Origin: Streptococcus sp. LYSM12
Lineage (GTDB): Bacteria > Bacillota > Bacilli > Lactobacillales > Streptococcaceae
Direction: 5' to 3'
Length of the DNA: 64,000 nucleotides
Assembly (NCBI RefSeq): GCF_004569635.1
Contig: NZ_SPOZ01000009.1
Coordinates: forward strand, 18,485-82,484
Shown: positions 47,334-58,664 of the stretch, one piece after another
How positions within the stretch are numbered: the stretch's first letter is position 1
Layout: every line of letters starts with the position of its first letter
Notes under the pieces: generated by a model
The model's input: the letters and a program-made list of their open reading frames with translations, nothing else
The model's database searches: none
Told to the model about the DNA's origin: nothing
Made by a program: the position numbers and the translations under genes

Positions 47334-48614
47334 ATGGTAGACTATAGAAAAATAATGCAAATTGCCCTGCCTGCTATGGCAGAAAATTTTTTACAGATGT
47401 TCATGGGGGTGGTGGATAGCTACTTGGTAGCAAGTCTTGGTTTGGTGGCTATTTCAGGCGTATCCGTCGCTGGAAATATCATCACAGTATACCAAGCGGT
47501 TTTTATCGCTTTGGGAGCGGCAATTTCCAGTATTTTGGCTCGCAGCATGGGAGCTGGGGACAAGGAGTTGCAAGCCTATCATGCAACAGAGGCACTCAAG
47601 ATAACCTTGTTTTTAAGTCTTGTTTTGGGTGTCGTTTCTTTGTTTTCTGGGCAATACATACTGTGTGCGCTAGGGACTGAACTTGCTGTGGCAGAAACGG
47701 GAGGTCTCTTTCTAGCCATCGTAGGTGGAACGATTGTTCTTTTAGGATTGATGACCAGTCTTGGAGCTTTGGTAAGGACAACAGGTAACCCTCGTCTCCC
47801 TATGTACGTGAGTTTCTTGACCAATCTTCTCAATGCAGTTTTTTCGAGCTTCTTTATCTTTAGTCTGCATTGGGGAATCATCGGAGTGGCGCTGGGGACA
47901 GTCTTGGCTCGCTTGGTGGGAGTCGTGGTCTTGTGGCAATCTCTTTCTATACCGTTTGCTAATCCAAGTTGGGGTATGGATAAAAATCTGCTTCGCTTAT
48001 CCTTGCCTGTTGCGGGTGAACGACTGATGATGCGAGTAGGTGATGTGGTCCTGCTTGCTCTCGTAGTTGGTTTTGGGACTGAAGCAGTCGCTGGAAATGC
48101 TATTGGAGAGGTTCTGACCCAATTTAACTACATGCCAGTCTTTGGAATTGCGACTGCGACAGTTCTTTTGGTAGCGCATCGTTTGGGGCAAAAAAATAGT
48201 GATGAGATTGATCAGATTGTGCGTAAAACCTACTGGTTGGCGTTTGGCTTGATGTTGCTAGTTGCTCTCTTGGTAGCTGTCTTTGGAAGACCTTTGACGC
48301 ATCTTTATACACATGATGAGAGAGCAATGGCTGCTAGCCTCCTGGTTATCCTCTTCTCGCTTTTGGGAGTACCGTTTACAGTAGGAACCGTTATCTATAC
48401 TGCTGTTTGGCAAGGATTGGGTAATGGGAAACTTCCTTTTTATGCAACGACCATTGGCATGTGGGTGATTCGGATTGGGCTAGGCTACTTGCTTAGTATG
48501 CCCTTAGGATTGGGATTATCAGGTATCTGGCTCGGTACACTTCTAGACAATGCCTTTCGCTGGCTCTTCCTGAGAAGCCTCTATAAACGCTATAAAACAA
48601 AGGCTGTCTGCTAA
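47334..48614 (+). CDS. MATE family efflux transporter
   Basis: 426 residues with 12 hydrophobic segments in two homologous halves, opening IMQIALPAMAENFLQMFMGV then VVDSYLVA. This is the first-helix pattern of the MATE (MatE) family of Na+ or H+-coupled drug exporters. No good ribosome binding site precedes ATG 47334 (CTCTTTTTATGAT), and an in-frame stop lies shortly upstream, so this is the longest possible frame. The substrate is unknown. Confidence 0.9.
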   Translation: MVDYRKIMQIALPAMAENFLQMFMGVVDSYLVASLGLVAISGVSVAGNIITVYQAVFIALGAAISSILARSMGAGDKELQAYHATEALKITLFLSLVLGVVSLFSGQYILCALGTELAVAETGGLFLAIVGGTIVLLGLMTSLGALVRTTGNPRLPMYVSFLTNLLNAVFSSFFIFSLHWGIIGVALGTVLARLVGVVVLWQSLSIPFANPSWGMDKNLLRLSLPVAGERLMMRVGDVVLLALVVGFGTEAVAGNAIGEVLTQFNYMPVFGIATATVLLVAHRLGQKNSDEIDQIVRKTYWLAFGLMLLVALLVAVFGRPLTHLYTHDERAMAASLLVILFSLLGVPFTVGTVIYTAVWQGLGNGKLPFYATTIGMWVIRIGLGYLLSMPLGLGLSGIWLGTLLDNAFRWLFLRSLYKRYKTKAVC

Positions 48615-49620
48615 GAAGATATAGAAACGGAAACAAACCTATTAGGATCATAACATTTTATAGTATAAATGGATTGACGTGTCTAGCAGTGTTAGGGGAC
48701 TAAACTAATCCAGTGGATTAGTTTAGCCCGAGCATAAAAATTAGAAAGCTAGGTAATCCAGTGGATTAGTTTAGCCCAAGCATGAAAATTAGAAAGCTAG
48801 GTAATCCAGTGGATTAGTTTAGCCCGAGCATGAAAATTAGAAAGCTAGGTAATCCAGTGGATTAGTTTAGCCCGGGCATGAAAATTGGAAAGCTAGGTAA
48901 TCTAGTGGAGCTGCTTCGCTAAATCTAGTGGGAGGAATGGAGGCTTTGTAACATGTTAGTAGCTGAATATTCTAATTCTAGTTAGCGTATTAGTTGAACA
49001 TAGATAGCTTCTAAGATAGTGGAAGTGTTTAAAAATAGCAATAGTTATTAAGCTCTTGGAATCGCTGCGTTCAGGCTATTTCGAGGAGTTTTTTTGTTGA
49101 GAATGAATAAGAAAAAGATTGGAGAAAATTCTCAAAGAGGGATTTTTTCAAATTCTTCCCTGATAAACTTCAAAGGTTAAAGCCTTTGCTTGGGTATGGA
49201 TACGATTGTTAATCCATTGTAATGTAGAGCAGAGTTCTCGAAGCGAAAAGGTTCAATCTTAGCCGCTACTTACGAGTTTATACGCGCAGTATCTCGCAGA
49301 TATTAAAGAGTGGGCATCAAAGTCTTAGAGATATCTACCTCCTTTAAAATGGAATACTTCGCTTAATTAGCTTCAAATAAAACTTGTACTATTTTCAAAG
49401 GAGTTACATTCCATATTAACAGGGTGTTTGAAATGAATGGGTTTATTCTCCTTTTACTACATTCATACTTCAAGAAAAATACAGGTTTTCATTTCTTTTT
49501 CTTCATCTTCCCGAAAACGTTAGGTTTTTACTTCCCATTGGTAAAAGAATAATTCATTAGGCTATACAGGAATGGAGGCTTTGTGCTACAATAAGAAAAA
49601 TAAATTGTGAGGATTGATGC
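48615..49620. other. Intergenic kilobase with a tandem array and a 17-bp direct repeat
   Basis: A 48-bp tandem array lies at 48707-48900. AGGAATGGAGGCTTTGT occurs at 48933-48949 and again at 49568-49584, bracketing 618 bp with no intact gene on either strand. The second copy is followed by CTACAAT, which could be the -10 of the ACT-domain gene. Confidence 0.5.
48707..48900 (+). repeat. 48-bp tandem repeat array, four units
   Basis: AATCCAGTGGATTAGTTT begins at 48707, 48755, 48803 and 48851, with a decayed fifth start (AATCTAGTGG) at 48899. The first unit is preceded by AAACT, making a 23-bp perfect palindrome (arms AAACTAATCC / GGATTAGTTT around AGT) at 48702-48724. Units also carry CATGAAAATTAGAAAGCTAG. 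Confidence 0.9.
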
Positions 49621-49887
49621 ATGAAAGCGATTATTACGGTTGTAGGAAAAGATAAAACAGGAATTGTAGCAGGAGTGTCTGCTAAGATTGCAGACTTAGG
49701 ACTCAATATAGATGACATTTCGCAGACTGTCTTAGATGAATTCTTTACCATGATGGCAGTGGTATCAAGCGATGAAAAACAGGATTTTACAGCCTTGCGA
49801 CAGGAATTTGATGCTTTTGGTGAGCGCTTGAATGTTAAGATTAACATTCAAAGTGCAGCAATTTTTGAAGCTATGTACAACATTTAA
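49621..49887 (+). CDS. ACT domain-containing protein (UPF0237 / GcvR-like)
   Basis: 88 residues forming a single ACT domain: MKAIITVVGKDKTGIVAGVS with the usual GxDKxGIVA loop, then INIDDISQTVLDEFF-like strands. Proteins of this kind bind small ligands, often amino acids, and are nearly always encoded directly before the PFL-like UPF0210 gene, as here (10-bp gap). The joint function is unknown. Confidence 0.9.
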   Translation: MKAIITVVGKDKTGIVAGVSAKIADLGLNIDDISQTVLDEFFTMMAVVSSDEKQDFTALRQEFDAFGERLNVKINIQSAAIFEAMYNI

Positions 49888-49897
49888 GAGGTAGCAT

Positions 49898-51235
49898 ATG
49901 GATATTAGACAAGTTACAGAGACCATTGCTATGATTGAGGAGCAGAATTTCGATATCCGGACCATTACCATGGGGATCTCGCTCCTTGATTGTATTGATA
50001 CGGATATTGATTGTGCAGCTGAGAAGATTTATCAAAAAGTCACAACTAAGGCGCGTCATTTGGTTGCAGTCGGTGATGAGATTGCAGCTGAGTTGGGAAT
50101 TCCCATTGTCAACAAGCGGGTCAGTGTGACCCCGATTTCTTTGATTGGAGCGGCAACTGATGCCACAGACTATCTGCCCCTTGCTAAGGCGCTTGATCGT
50201 GCCGCAAAAGAAATAGGAGTTGATTTCATCGGTGGTTTCTCTGCCTTGGTGCAAAAAGGCTATCAAAAAGGTGATGAGATTTTAATCAACTCTATTCCTA
50301 GGGCTCTTGCTGAGACAGATAAGGTCTGTTCTTCGGTCAATATTGGCTCAACCAAGACGGGTATTAATATGACCGCCGTTCGTGATATGGGACGGATTAT
50401 CAAGGAAACAGCTGAACTGTCTGAAATGGGAGCTGCTAAACTAGTCGTCTTTGCCAATGCGGTTGAGGACAATCCTTTTATGGCAGGGGCTTTTCACGGA
50501 GTTGGTGAAGCAGATGTCGTTATCAATGTTGGTGTATCAGGTCCTGGTGTAGTCAAACGGGCTCTTGAAAAAGTGCGCGGAGAGAGCTTTGATGTGGTCG
50601 CTGAAACGGTTAAAAAAACAGCCTTTAAGATTACGCGTATCGGCCAATTAGTCGGTCAAATGGCGAGTGAACGACTCGGTGTTAGGTTCGGAATCGTTGA
50701 CTTGAGCCTGGCTCCAACCCCTGCTGTTGGTGATTCGGTAGCGCGGGTTCTGGAGGAAATGGGACTTGAAATGGTTGGAACGCATGGTACAACAGCTGCT
50801 CTTGCTCTTTTAAATGACCAGGTCAAAAAAGGCGGTGTTATGGCTTGTAATCAAGTTGGTGGTCTATCAGGAGCTTTCATTCCTGTGTCGGAGGACGAGG
50901 GGATGATTGCAGCAGTTCAGTCAGGTTCGCTTAACTTGGAAAAATTAGAAGCAATGACGGCCATTTGTTCGGTGGGATTAGACATGATTGCTATTCCAGA
51001 GACAACCCCAGCAGAGACCATTGCGGCCATGATTGCAGACGAGGCGGCAATCGGGGTTATTAATCAGAAAACTACTGCCGTACGAATTATTCCGAAAGGA
51101 AAAGAGGGAGACATGATTGAATTTGGCGGGCTACTCGGAACAGCTCCTGTCATGAAAGTCAACCAAGCATCATCTGCTGACTTTATTGCACGTGGTGGAC
51201 AAATTCCGGCGCCAATTCACAGTTTTAAGAATTAG
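49898..51235 (+). CDS. PFL family protein (UPF0210, DUF711)
   Basis: 445 residues, the normal length. It has [16 protein letters not shown] near the N-terminus, [15 protein letters not shown] in the middle and [20 protein letters not shown] later, all typical of UPF0210. The fold is related to pyruvate formate-lyase, but there is no glycyl-radical motif at the C-terminus (which ends [13 protein letters not shown]). It is cotranscribed with the ACT protein; AGAGGTAGCAT precedes the ATG. The biochemical role has not been established to my knowledge. Confidence 0.93.
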   Translation: MDIRQVTETIAMIEEQNFDIRTITMGISLLDCIDTDIDCAAEKIYQKVTTKARHLVAVGDEIAAELGIPIVNKRVSVTPISLIGAATDATDYLPLAKALDRAAKEIGVDFIGGFSALVQKGYQKGDEILINSIPRALAETDKVCSSVNIGSTKTGINMTAVRDMGRIIKETAELSEMGAAKLVVFANAVEDNPFMAGAFHGVGEADVVINVGVSGPGVVKRALEKVRGESFDVVAETVKKTAFKITRIGQLVGQMASERLGVRFGIVDLSLAPTPAVGDSVARVLEEMGLEMVGTHGTTAALALLNDQVKKGGVMACNQVGGLSGAFIPVSEDEGMIAAVQSGSLNLEKLEAMTAICSVGLDMIAIPETTPAETIAAMIADEAAIGVINQKTTAVRIIPKGKEGDMIEFGGLLGTAPVMKVNQASSADFIARGGQIPAPIHSFKN

Positions 51236-51487
51236 AGAATCAAGGAAAGGGCATGACGTTTTAGAGTGAAACATCGTTTCTGGAATTTTAATCGTCGTTA
51301 TTCTTAAAACGTAGATATTTTAGGTTCGGTTTTTCTATAAAATACTTCTTACAAACAGCTCGGTTCATAAATAGAGCTTCAAACATATTCCTTTCGTGCA
51401 TTTAGCGTGTGAGAGAAGTAGGAAACGATTGTCTTAGGCAGTCGTTTTTTGATATAATAGAAATGAAGAAAGCGAGGAAAAACGAGA

Positions 51488-52183
51488 ATGGTAGAAACAA
51501 GATTATACATTGCCCGCCACGGAAAGACCATGTTCAATACGATTGGTCGTATTCAAGGATGGTGCGATACTCCTTTAACAAAAATCGGTGAAGAGGGCAT
51601 TCGTGAGCTAGGTCTTGGTTTGAAAGAAGCAGGGTTAGAATTTAAACTTGCTGTATCAAGCGATTTGGGACGGACTGTTCAGACTATTACCATTGCTCAA
51701 AGAGAACTAGGAATTTTAGGCACAATTCCTTACTACCAAGACAAGCGGATTCGCGAATGGTGTTTTGGGAGTTTTGAAGGAATGTACGATGCAGAACTGT
51801 TTAGCGGAGTGCTACCGCGTATTAGTGGCATTGTTGATGCGGGTACGATGACCTTTGAAGAGATTGCAAATGGTGTGCATGAAGCTGATTCGGCTAATTG
51901 GTCTGAGCCTTGGGAGGTTTTGCAAGACCGTATTTTGAATGGTTTTGGAAGCATTGCTAAAGACCTTGAAAAGCAAGGTGGTGGCAATGCCTTGGTCGTC
52001 AGTCACGGCATGACGATTGCGACCTTGGTCAACTTACTGGCACCAGACCGTCCAACCAACTTAATGCTAGACAATGGCTCAGTCACTGTTTTGAACTATG
52101 AAGATGGTCGATTTAGCATTGAGGCAGTTGGGGACATGTCCTATCGCCACGTAGGGGCAGAGCTTCTCAAGAAGAATAGCTAA
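51488..52183 (+). CDS. Histidine phosphatase family protein (phosphoglycerate mutase-like)
   Basis: 231 residues. The RHG motif YIARHGKTMFNTIGRIQGW carries the phospho-accepting His10. The second catalytic His is in LVVSHGMTIATL, and Arg/Glu residues lie in SSDLGRTVQT and IREWCFGSFEG. It is not a true glycolytic phosphoglycerate mutase by length and pattern; this branch is usually a broad-specificity phosphatase. It stands alone with GCGAGGAAAAACGAG before the ATG and a strong terminator after. Confidence 0.92.
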   Translation: MVETRLYIARHGKTMFNTIGRIQGWCDTPLTKIGEEGIRELGLGLKEAGLEFKLAVSSDLGRTVQTITIAQRELGILGTIPYYQDKRIREWCFGSFEGMYDAELFSGVLPRISGIVDAGTMTFEEIANGVHEADSANWSEPWEVLQDRILNGFGSIAKDLEKQGGGNALVVSHGMTIATLVNLLAPDRPTNLMLDNGSVTVLNYEDGRFSIEAVGDMSYRHVGAELLKKNS

Positions 52184-52222
52184 ATGACAAAACAAGAGTG
52201 ACATATAAACTGCCTAGTTTTG

Positions 52223-52264
52223 AAAAAGGAGCGAGAAAGTCTCAGGACTTTCTCGCTCCTTTTT
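52223..52264 (+). terminator. Terminator after the histidine phosphatase gene
   Basis: AAAGGAGCGAGAAAGTC and its complement GACTTTCTCGCTCCTTT form a stem of about 17 bp with a small loop and a T-run. Confidence 0.9.
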
Positions 52265-52423
52265 AGAACTTGTAACTCATTATTTGTCACCCCTCTACTT
52301 CAACCAGTGAGCATTACCGTGCCGTACCCCTCCAGTGTAGTCTGCTTTTAGGTTTTCATTTGCTTGAACGTTAGTCCTATTTTCTTTTTAGTTTAGAGGT
52401 GGCTTGTTTTGTCGACAAGCTTT

Positions 52424-52531
52424 TATACTGTCATTTCGTTTATCTTTTATTACCTCGTTCACTCGCTTTGCTGTACTCTAGCATAGCTTACAGCTCGTTG
52501 CCTAGTACTAAAAGCAAACAAAAAGACTATA
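52424..52531 (+). repeat. RUP-like mobile repeat, copy 13
   Basis: A subtype-1 element of 108 bp. The left end reads TATACTGTCATTTCG; the right end reads AAACAAAAAGACTATA. The rest of the 475-bp gap before the PadR gene holds only the PadR promoter. Confidence 0.75.
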
Positions 52532-52585
52532 AAAGTTAGTCAAGTGTTGATTTTATCAAGTATTACTTGTGAATACAGTTTTTTC

Positions 52586-52614
52586 TTGACAAATACATCG
52601 AGGTGCGTTATAGT
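52586..52614 (+). promoter_or_regulatory. padR operon promoter
   Basis: TTGACA at 52586-52591 and TATAGT at 52609-52614 with a 17-bp spacer. The start point would be near 52621, right at the operator. Confidence 0.75.
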
Positions 52615-52625
52615 TTTTATATCGA

Positions 52626-52643
52626 AGTTCGATATATCGAACT
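52626..52643. promoter_or_regulatory. PadR operator palindrome
   Basis: AGTTCGATATATCGAACT is a perfect 18-bp palindrome a few bases after the predicted start point and 15 bp before the padR ATG. A further ATCGAAG half lies at 52621-52627 and an ATCGAGGT half in the promoter spacer. Such TATCGA-type sites are usual for PadR autoregulation. Confidence 0.7.
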
Positions 52644-52658
52644 GCAAGGAGAAATGAT

Positions 52659-52985
52659 ATGGAAGAAAAAATAAGACGGGTCTATCTTCCGATGACCGAG
52701 ACTGCATTTTACATTTTGTTTGCCTTACAGGAAGAACGGCATGGCTATGACATCACTCAAAAGACCAAAGATTTGACAGGTGGTCAGGTTGTGATTAGCC
52801 CAGGCACCATGTATGGTACCCTCTCTAAGATGGAAAAGGATGGCTTGATTACCTTTGTCCGTGAGGAGGAAAAGCGCAAGCTCTACCTGATAACGGAATT
52901 GGGACGAGAGATTTTAGAGATTGAGAAAATTCGGATTTCGCGTCTTTATCGAAATAGTCGAGGTGAGAGAGTTGAACAGGAGTGA
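52659..52985 (+). CDS. PadR family transcriptional regulator
   Basis: 108 residues, a short PadR of subfamily 2 type. It has a winged helix with FYILFALQEERHGYDITQKT, GTMYGTLSKMEKDGLITF and the wing EEEKRKLYLITELGRE. CAAGGAGAAATGAT precedes the ATG. It lies upstream of, and 4 bp from, a DUF2812 gene, a pairing common in Firmicutes in which PadR responds to membrane stress or drugs. Confidence 0.93.
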   Translation: MEEKIRRVYLPMTETAFYILFALQEERHGYDITQKTKDLTGGQVVISPGTMYGTLSKMEKDGLITFVREEEKRKLYLITELGREILEIEKIRISRLYRNSRGERVEQE

Positions 52986-52989
52986 TGAT

Positions 52990-53523
52990 ATGAAAAAAGA
53001 ACTGAAATTCTTCTTCATTACAGACTTTGAAAAGGAAGAGGAATACTTAACTGTCATGCACAGCATGGGCTGGAAGTTAAAGGAAATCCGTTTTGCCTGT
53101 CTTTTCATCTTTGAAAAATGCAGTCCAGAAGAGGTCAACTATCGTCTGGATTTTAGACCACGATTAGGGAAAGATAAGGACACCTATTATCAACTATATA
53201 AAGATTACGGTTGGGAATACGTCGGTGTTTGTAGTCATTTTGTTTGTTTCCGTAAGGCTATTCTAGACGGAGAAGAAACAGATATTTATAGTGATAGCCA
53301 GACCAAGCTAGAGATGATTGATCGCATTTTCAAGTGGCGCTTTGTATGCTTGTTGCTGATGAGTTTTCTTGTCTTGTGGAATGCCGTTCATACTGGAGAA
53401 AGGAACGGTTGGATTTTGTCCTTATGGATTATGTTGGAAATTCTTTATACCACTATCCTTATATACTGTGGTATCGGATTTTATAGATTAAGAAAGTGCT
53501 ATGCGAAAGGGAGATTAAAATGA
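52990..53523 (+). CDS. DUF2812 domain membrane protein
   Basis: 177 residues from MKKELKFFFITDFEKEEEYL; AGGAG lies 7 bp before ATG 52990. The N-terminal 110 residues form the DUF2812 region (MHSMGWKLKE.RFACLFIFEK and YKDYGWEYVGVCSHFVCFRK). Two membrane helices follow (FVCLLLMSFLVLW and MLEILYTTILIYCG). The function is unknown. It overlaps the next gene by 4 bp (ATGA). Confidence 0.85.
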   Translation: MKKELKFFFITDFEKEEEYLTVMHSMGWKLKEIRFACLFIFEKCSPEEVNYRLDFRPRLGKDKDTYYQLYKDYGWEYVGVCSHFVCFRKAILDGEETDIYSDSQTKLEMIDRIFKWRFVCLLLMSFLVLWNAVHTGERNGWILSLWIMLEILYTTILIYCGIGFYRLRKCYAKGRLK

Positions 53524-53717
53524 AACGTAAAAAGCGTAAGCAAGTTGCTATTGGAGTTTTACCTATCTTGTGTATCAATTTTTGGATGAACCTGCCTCGG
53601 TTGCAGTTTGATCATTTGACAGTTTCTAAAATAGTGATAAATCTTATTGTCCTTATTCACCCTTTCTTGATAGGAATTATCTTGTATAACTTATGGAAAT
53701 GGAGAAATACGGACTAG
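53520..53717 (+). CDS. Small two-helix membrane protein
   Basis: 65 residues from MKRKKRKQVAIGVLPILC, with a highly basic N-terminus and two hydrophobic helices (about 9-22 and 38-58). GGGAG precedes the ATG, and the start overlaps the DUF2812 stop, so translation is coupled. I do not recognise the family. It completes a three-gene PadR-controlled operon. Confidence 0.75.
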   Translation: MKRKKRKQVAIGVLPILCINFWMNLPRLQFDHLTVSKIVINLIVLIHPFLIGIILYNLWKWRNTD

Positions 53718-53847
53718 GGATAAAGGAGATTGGGCTCTTTTAGCCCTTGCTGAAATTAGGAAAGCACAAAAACGGTTGAGAATAAAAATGAGGATCTCAC
53801 GACGCTTATTCCACTTGTTTCAGTCCTCTAGGTCTTCAGACTGATTT

Positions 53848-53874
53848 TTAGCACTCTTTTTGTAAGAGTGCTAA
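53848..53874. promoter_or_regulatory. CIRCE element 1 (upstream)
   Basis: TTAGCACTC-N9-GAGTGCTAA is a perfect match to CIRCE, the HrcA operator. It is followed by TTTTTT, so it could also act as a terminator for the upstream operon. Confidence 0.9.
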
Positions 53875-53891
53875 TTTTTTGGTTTTTTGCC

Positions 53892-53919
53892 TTGACAATC
53901 TAGTAAATCAGTGTATAAT
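53892..53919 (+). promoter_or_regulatory. hrcA operon promoter
   Basis: Consensus TTGACA (53892-53897) and TATAAT (53914-53919) with a 16-bp spacer, between the two CIRCE elements. Confidence 0.9.
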
Positions 53920-53930
53920 AGAATCATGAG

Positions 53931-53957
53931 TTAGCACTCGAAAAGTCAGAGTGCTAA
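53931..53957. promoter_or_regulatory. CIRCE element 2
   Basis: A second perfect TTAGCACTC-N9-GAGTGCTAA, in the untranslated leader just after the start point. HrcA bound here would repress transcription until heat shock. Confidence 0.95.
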
Positions 53958-53985
53958 TGAGAGAATCCCGATTGGAGGTGAGTTT

Positions 53986-55020
53986 TTGGTAACAGAGCGC
54001 CAACATGAAATTCTAAATTTAATCGTTGAAATCTTTACAAAAACACATGAGCCAGTGGGATCGAAAGCCCTTCAAGAAAGTATTGCTTCTAGTAGTGCTA
54101 CTATTCGAAATGATATGGCAGTCCTTGAAAAAAAGGGGTTGCTTGAGAAAGCACATACATCGAGTGGTCGAATGCCTAGTGTGGAAGGTTTCAAATACTT
54201 TGTAGAGCATTCCTTGACTTTTGATAGTCTAGCGGAAGAAGATGTCTATCAAGTTGTTAAAAGGTTTGACCGTGAGTTTTTCCGTTTGGATGATATTTTT
54301 CAGACGGCAGCCCTCGTCTTGTCTGACTTGACAGCCTGTACGGTGGCTGTACTCGATGTCGAGCCGAGTCAGCAAAAGCTAACAGCCTTTGAGATTGTCA
54401 TTCTCAGTCAACATGCAGCTCTAGCTGTTATGACCTTGGATGAGTCGAAAACGCTGACCAGACAGTTTGCCATTCCTAAGAATTTTCTTTATGACGATTT
54501 AATGGAGGTCAGAGGTCTGGTGAAAGAGCGCCTGCTTGGAAAGTCGGTGCTAGATATTCATTACAAGCTACGAACGGAGATTCCGCAAGTTATCCAACGG
54601 TATTTCGTTACGACAGATAATGTTCTCCATTTATTTGAATACATTTTCTCAGACCTTTTTACCGAGGATGTTGTAACGGCTGGAAAGATTCGCTTGCTCG
54701 ATTTTGCAGATATTCAAACATATCAGTTCTTTGATTTTCCGCAGAAGGTAGCCCTTGAATTACGGAGCAATTTAGCAGAAGATGAAATGCAAAGTGTTAA
54801 GGTGGCTGATAGTCGCGAACAATCACTTTCTAGTTTGACTGTGGTGACGACCAAGTTCCTTATTCCCTATCGCGGATTTGGACTCTTGTCTGTCATCGGA
54901 CCAATCAATGTGGACTACAATCGGATGATGAGTTTGATTAACCTTGTCAATCGTGTCCTAATGATGAAGCTGACTGATTTTTATCGTTATTTAAGCAGTA
55001 ACCATTATGAGGTTCATTAA
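53986..55020 (+). CDS. hrcA: Heat-inducible transcription repressor HrcA
   Basis: 344 residues. A winged helix ([25 protein letters not shown].. and [18 protein letters not shown]) is followed by [20 protein letters not shown], the conserved HrcA block. The start is TTG at 53986, with GGAGGTGAG spaced 5 bp before it; no ATG is available nearby. It binds the two CIRCE sites upstream. The stop codon is followed at once by a family C repeat. Confidence 0.96.
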   Translation: MVTERQHEILNLIVEIFTKTHEPVGSKALQESIASSSATIRNDMAVLEKKGLLEKAHTSSGRMPSVEGFKYFVEHSLTFDSLAEEDVYQVVKRFDREFFRLDDIFQTAALVLSDLTACTVAVLDVEPSQQKLTAFEIVILSQHAALAVMTLDESKTLTRQFAIPKNFLYDDLMEVRGLVKERLLGKSVLDIHYKLRTEIPQVIQRYFVTTDNVLHLFEYIFSDLFTEDVVTAGKIRLLDFADIQTYQFFDFPQKVALELRSNLAEDEMQSVKVADSREQSLSSLTVVTTKFLIPYRGFGLLSVIGPINVDYNRMMSLINLVNRVLMMKLTDFYRYLSSNHYEVH

Positions 55021-55218
55021 GATGAGAGAGCGTAAAAAGCACACAGTGTATCCAGAGGGCATCCATAGCTGTAAAGCAGGCATAGCCTGCAACAGCTATA
55101 GCAAAATAGGTAACTGGACGCAGTGCTAGGCACTAGGAAACATCACAGATTGCTAGCTTGAGGTCAGTTAGACGTTAAGCAGAGGGTATTTCTAAATAGG
55201 TTATAAAGGAGGTTTCGT
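55021..55218 (+). repeat. Family C repeat between hrcA and grpE
   Basis: Starting in the hrcA stop (TAAGATGAGAGAGCGTAAAA), this segment resembles the 113-bp units after dnaK and contains AGCACACAGTG and GCAGTGCTAGGCACTAGG. A hairpin lies in GCTGTAAAGCAGGCATAGCC. It ends before the grpE ribosome binding site. Confidence 0.6.
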
Positions 55219-55743
55219 GTGACCGAAGAAATCAAAAAAGAAGAACAAATTGAGGAAGTGGAGGAGATAGAAGAAGTTGTTCAAGAAGAAACGCCTCAAG
55301 AAAAGTCAGAACTAGAATTAGCGAACGAACGTGCAGAAGAGTTTGAAAACAAGTATCTGCGTGCCGTAGCGGAAATGCAAAATATTCAGCGTCGCAGTAG
55401 CGAAGAACGCCAAACTTTGCAGAAATATCGCAGTCAAGATTTGGCTAAGGCAATTTTGCCGTCTTTGGATAATTTAGAGCGTGCCTTAGCGGTGGAGGGA
55501 TTGACAGATGATGTGAAAAAAGGTCTTGAAATGGTTCAAGAAAGCTTGACTCAGGCGCTCAAAGATGAGGGAATTGAAGAAGTTATAGCAGACGAGAAAT
55601 TTGATCCGAACTTTCACATGGCGATTCAAACCATGCCGGCAGATGATGAACATCCAGCTGATACCATTGCACAAGTCTTCCAAAAGGGTTACAAACTGCA
55701 TGAGAGAGTGTTGCGCCCGGCTATGGTGGTCGTTTATAATTAG
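55219..55743 (+). CDS. grpE: Nucleotide exchange factor GrpE
   Basis: 174 residues from a GTG start with AAGGAGG 7 bp upstream. A long acidic N-terminus ([20 protein letters not shown]) leads into a coiled coil, then the GrpE core: NLERAL and [17 protein letters not shown], ending [10 protein letters not shown]. It releases ADP from DnaK. Transcription probably continues from hrcA. Confidence 0.95.
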   Translation: MTEEIKKEEQIEEVEEIEEVVQEETPQEKSELELANERAEEFENKYLRAVAEMQNIQRRSSEERQTLQKYRSQDLAKAILPSLDNLERALAVEGLTDDVKKGLEMVQESLTQALKDEGIEEVIADEKFDPNFHMAIQTMPADDEHPADTIAQVFQKGYKLHERVLRPAMVVVYN

Positions 55744-55863
55744 AAAAAGGGCTGATTGGAGCGATTTTTAGAGCTGTTTCATCTATTGTTGAAAGATATC
55801 AAACAGCAGAATCCTGCATGGAATCTGTTTCAAAGATATTCGTCACCAACTGTGGATACATAA

Positions 55864-55893
55864 TTGAAACAGTTGGATGAAATAGAGTATAGT
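55864..55893 (+). promoter_or_regulatory. Possible internal promoter before dnaK
   Basis: TTGAAA (55864-55869) and TATAGT (55888-55893) with an 18-bp spacer, in the 267-bp gap between grpE and dnaK. It would let dnaK be made above the level of hrcA-grpE. Confidence 0.4.
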
Positions 55894-55992
55894 ATTGAGG
55901 TAGTGAACTACCTAGATTGAATAAGATATTTTGTCCGAGATGACATGAAACTACATAAAAATGTTGCTAAAATAGTAAAAACTAAATTTTGA

Positions 55993-57831
<1,839 letters not shown>

Positions 57832-57834
<3 letters not shown>

Positions 57835-58195
57835 GATATGAGAGCGTTAAAAGCACACAGTGAAAATAGGAATCATGACGTAGTGCTTAGGCACAAGGCA
57901 AGATTATCTTTTTCACACAGTGCTTAGCTGGAACTCAGTTGATGTAAGATATGAGAGCGTTAAAAGCATACAGTGAAAATAGGAATCATGACGTAGTGCT
58001 TAGGCACAAGGCAAGATTATCTTTTTCACACAGCGCTTAGCTGGAACTCAGTTGATGTAAGATGAGAGAGCGTTAAAAGCACACGTGAAAATAGGAATCA
58101 TGGCGCAGTGCTTAGGCACAAGGCAAGATTATCTTTTTCACACAGTGCTTAGCTCGAACTCAGTTGATGTAAGATATGAGAGCGTTAAAAAAGTT
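57832..58195 (+). repeat. 113-bp tandem repeat array after dnaK
   Basis: TAAGAT(AT)GAGAGCGTTAAA begins at 57832, 57945, 58058 and 58170, giving three full units and a partial fourth. Units share CACAGTGAAAATAGGAATCA, GCTTAGGCACAAGGCAAGAT and CACAGTGCTTAGCT. They belong to the same family as the segment after hrcA and the blocks at 35 and 46.5-47.1 kb. Confidence 0.9.
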
Positions 58196-58462
58196 TCAGC
58201 AAAACTAGGAGAGTGACGCCGTGTTCGATGAACACGAGGAATTCTATCTTGTTTGCCTGATTTTAAGGTAGACGTATAAGAGTGGTCATTTGCTCTTGCA
58301 ACCGTCTATTTCCCGTCTTCAAAGGGATAGCCTACCTTTGAGCTAGCTAAAGGTAGAACAACTGCCTGTCTTTACTTGAAAAGCGATGGTTATCGAATCG
58401 CTTTCCTTGCATCGTAACGCAATTCGGAGAATTTTTATCTCGTGACTTATTAAAATCAATCA

Positions 58463-58490
58463 CAGAGGTTGCCATTCAGCCTCTGTTTTT
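58463..58490 (+). terminator. Hairpin terminator between dnaK and dnaJ
   Basis: CAGAGG and CCTCTG flank an 11-base loop and are followed by TTTTT. With it, dnaJ would need its own promoter. Confidence 0.6.
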
Positions 58491-58555
58491 GGTAATATGG
58501 CACAGGGACTGATAATGCTTGTCGTAGTGTGAGTGATAGAAAGGTTAATGCCTGT

Positions 58556-58664
58556 TATAGTCATTTCGTTTATATTTTTATTACTTCGTTCACTCGTCTT
58601 GCCGTACTCCGGTACTACCTGCGCGACTCGTTGTCTAGTACTAAAAATAAACGAAACGGCTATA
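58556..58664 (+). repeat. RUP-like mobile repeat, copy 14 (subtype 2)
   Basis: 109 bp, from TATAGTCATTTCG to ACGAAACGGCTATA, with a CGCG insertion relative to other subtype-2 copies (CTGCGCGACTC). Confidence 0.85.

Noticed and set aside
48707..48900. Possible CRISPR array (48-bp period)
   Set aside because: Units are alike throughout, with no unique spacers.
49898..51235. Pyruvate formate-lyase
   Set aside because: UPF0210 proteins are related in fold but this one lacks the C-terminal glycyl-radical motif and is too short.
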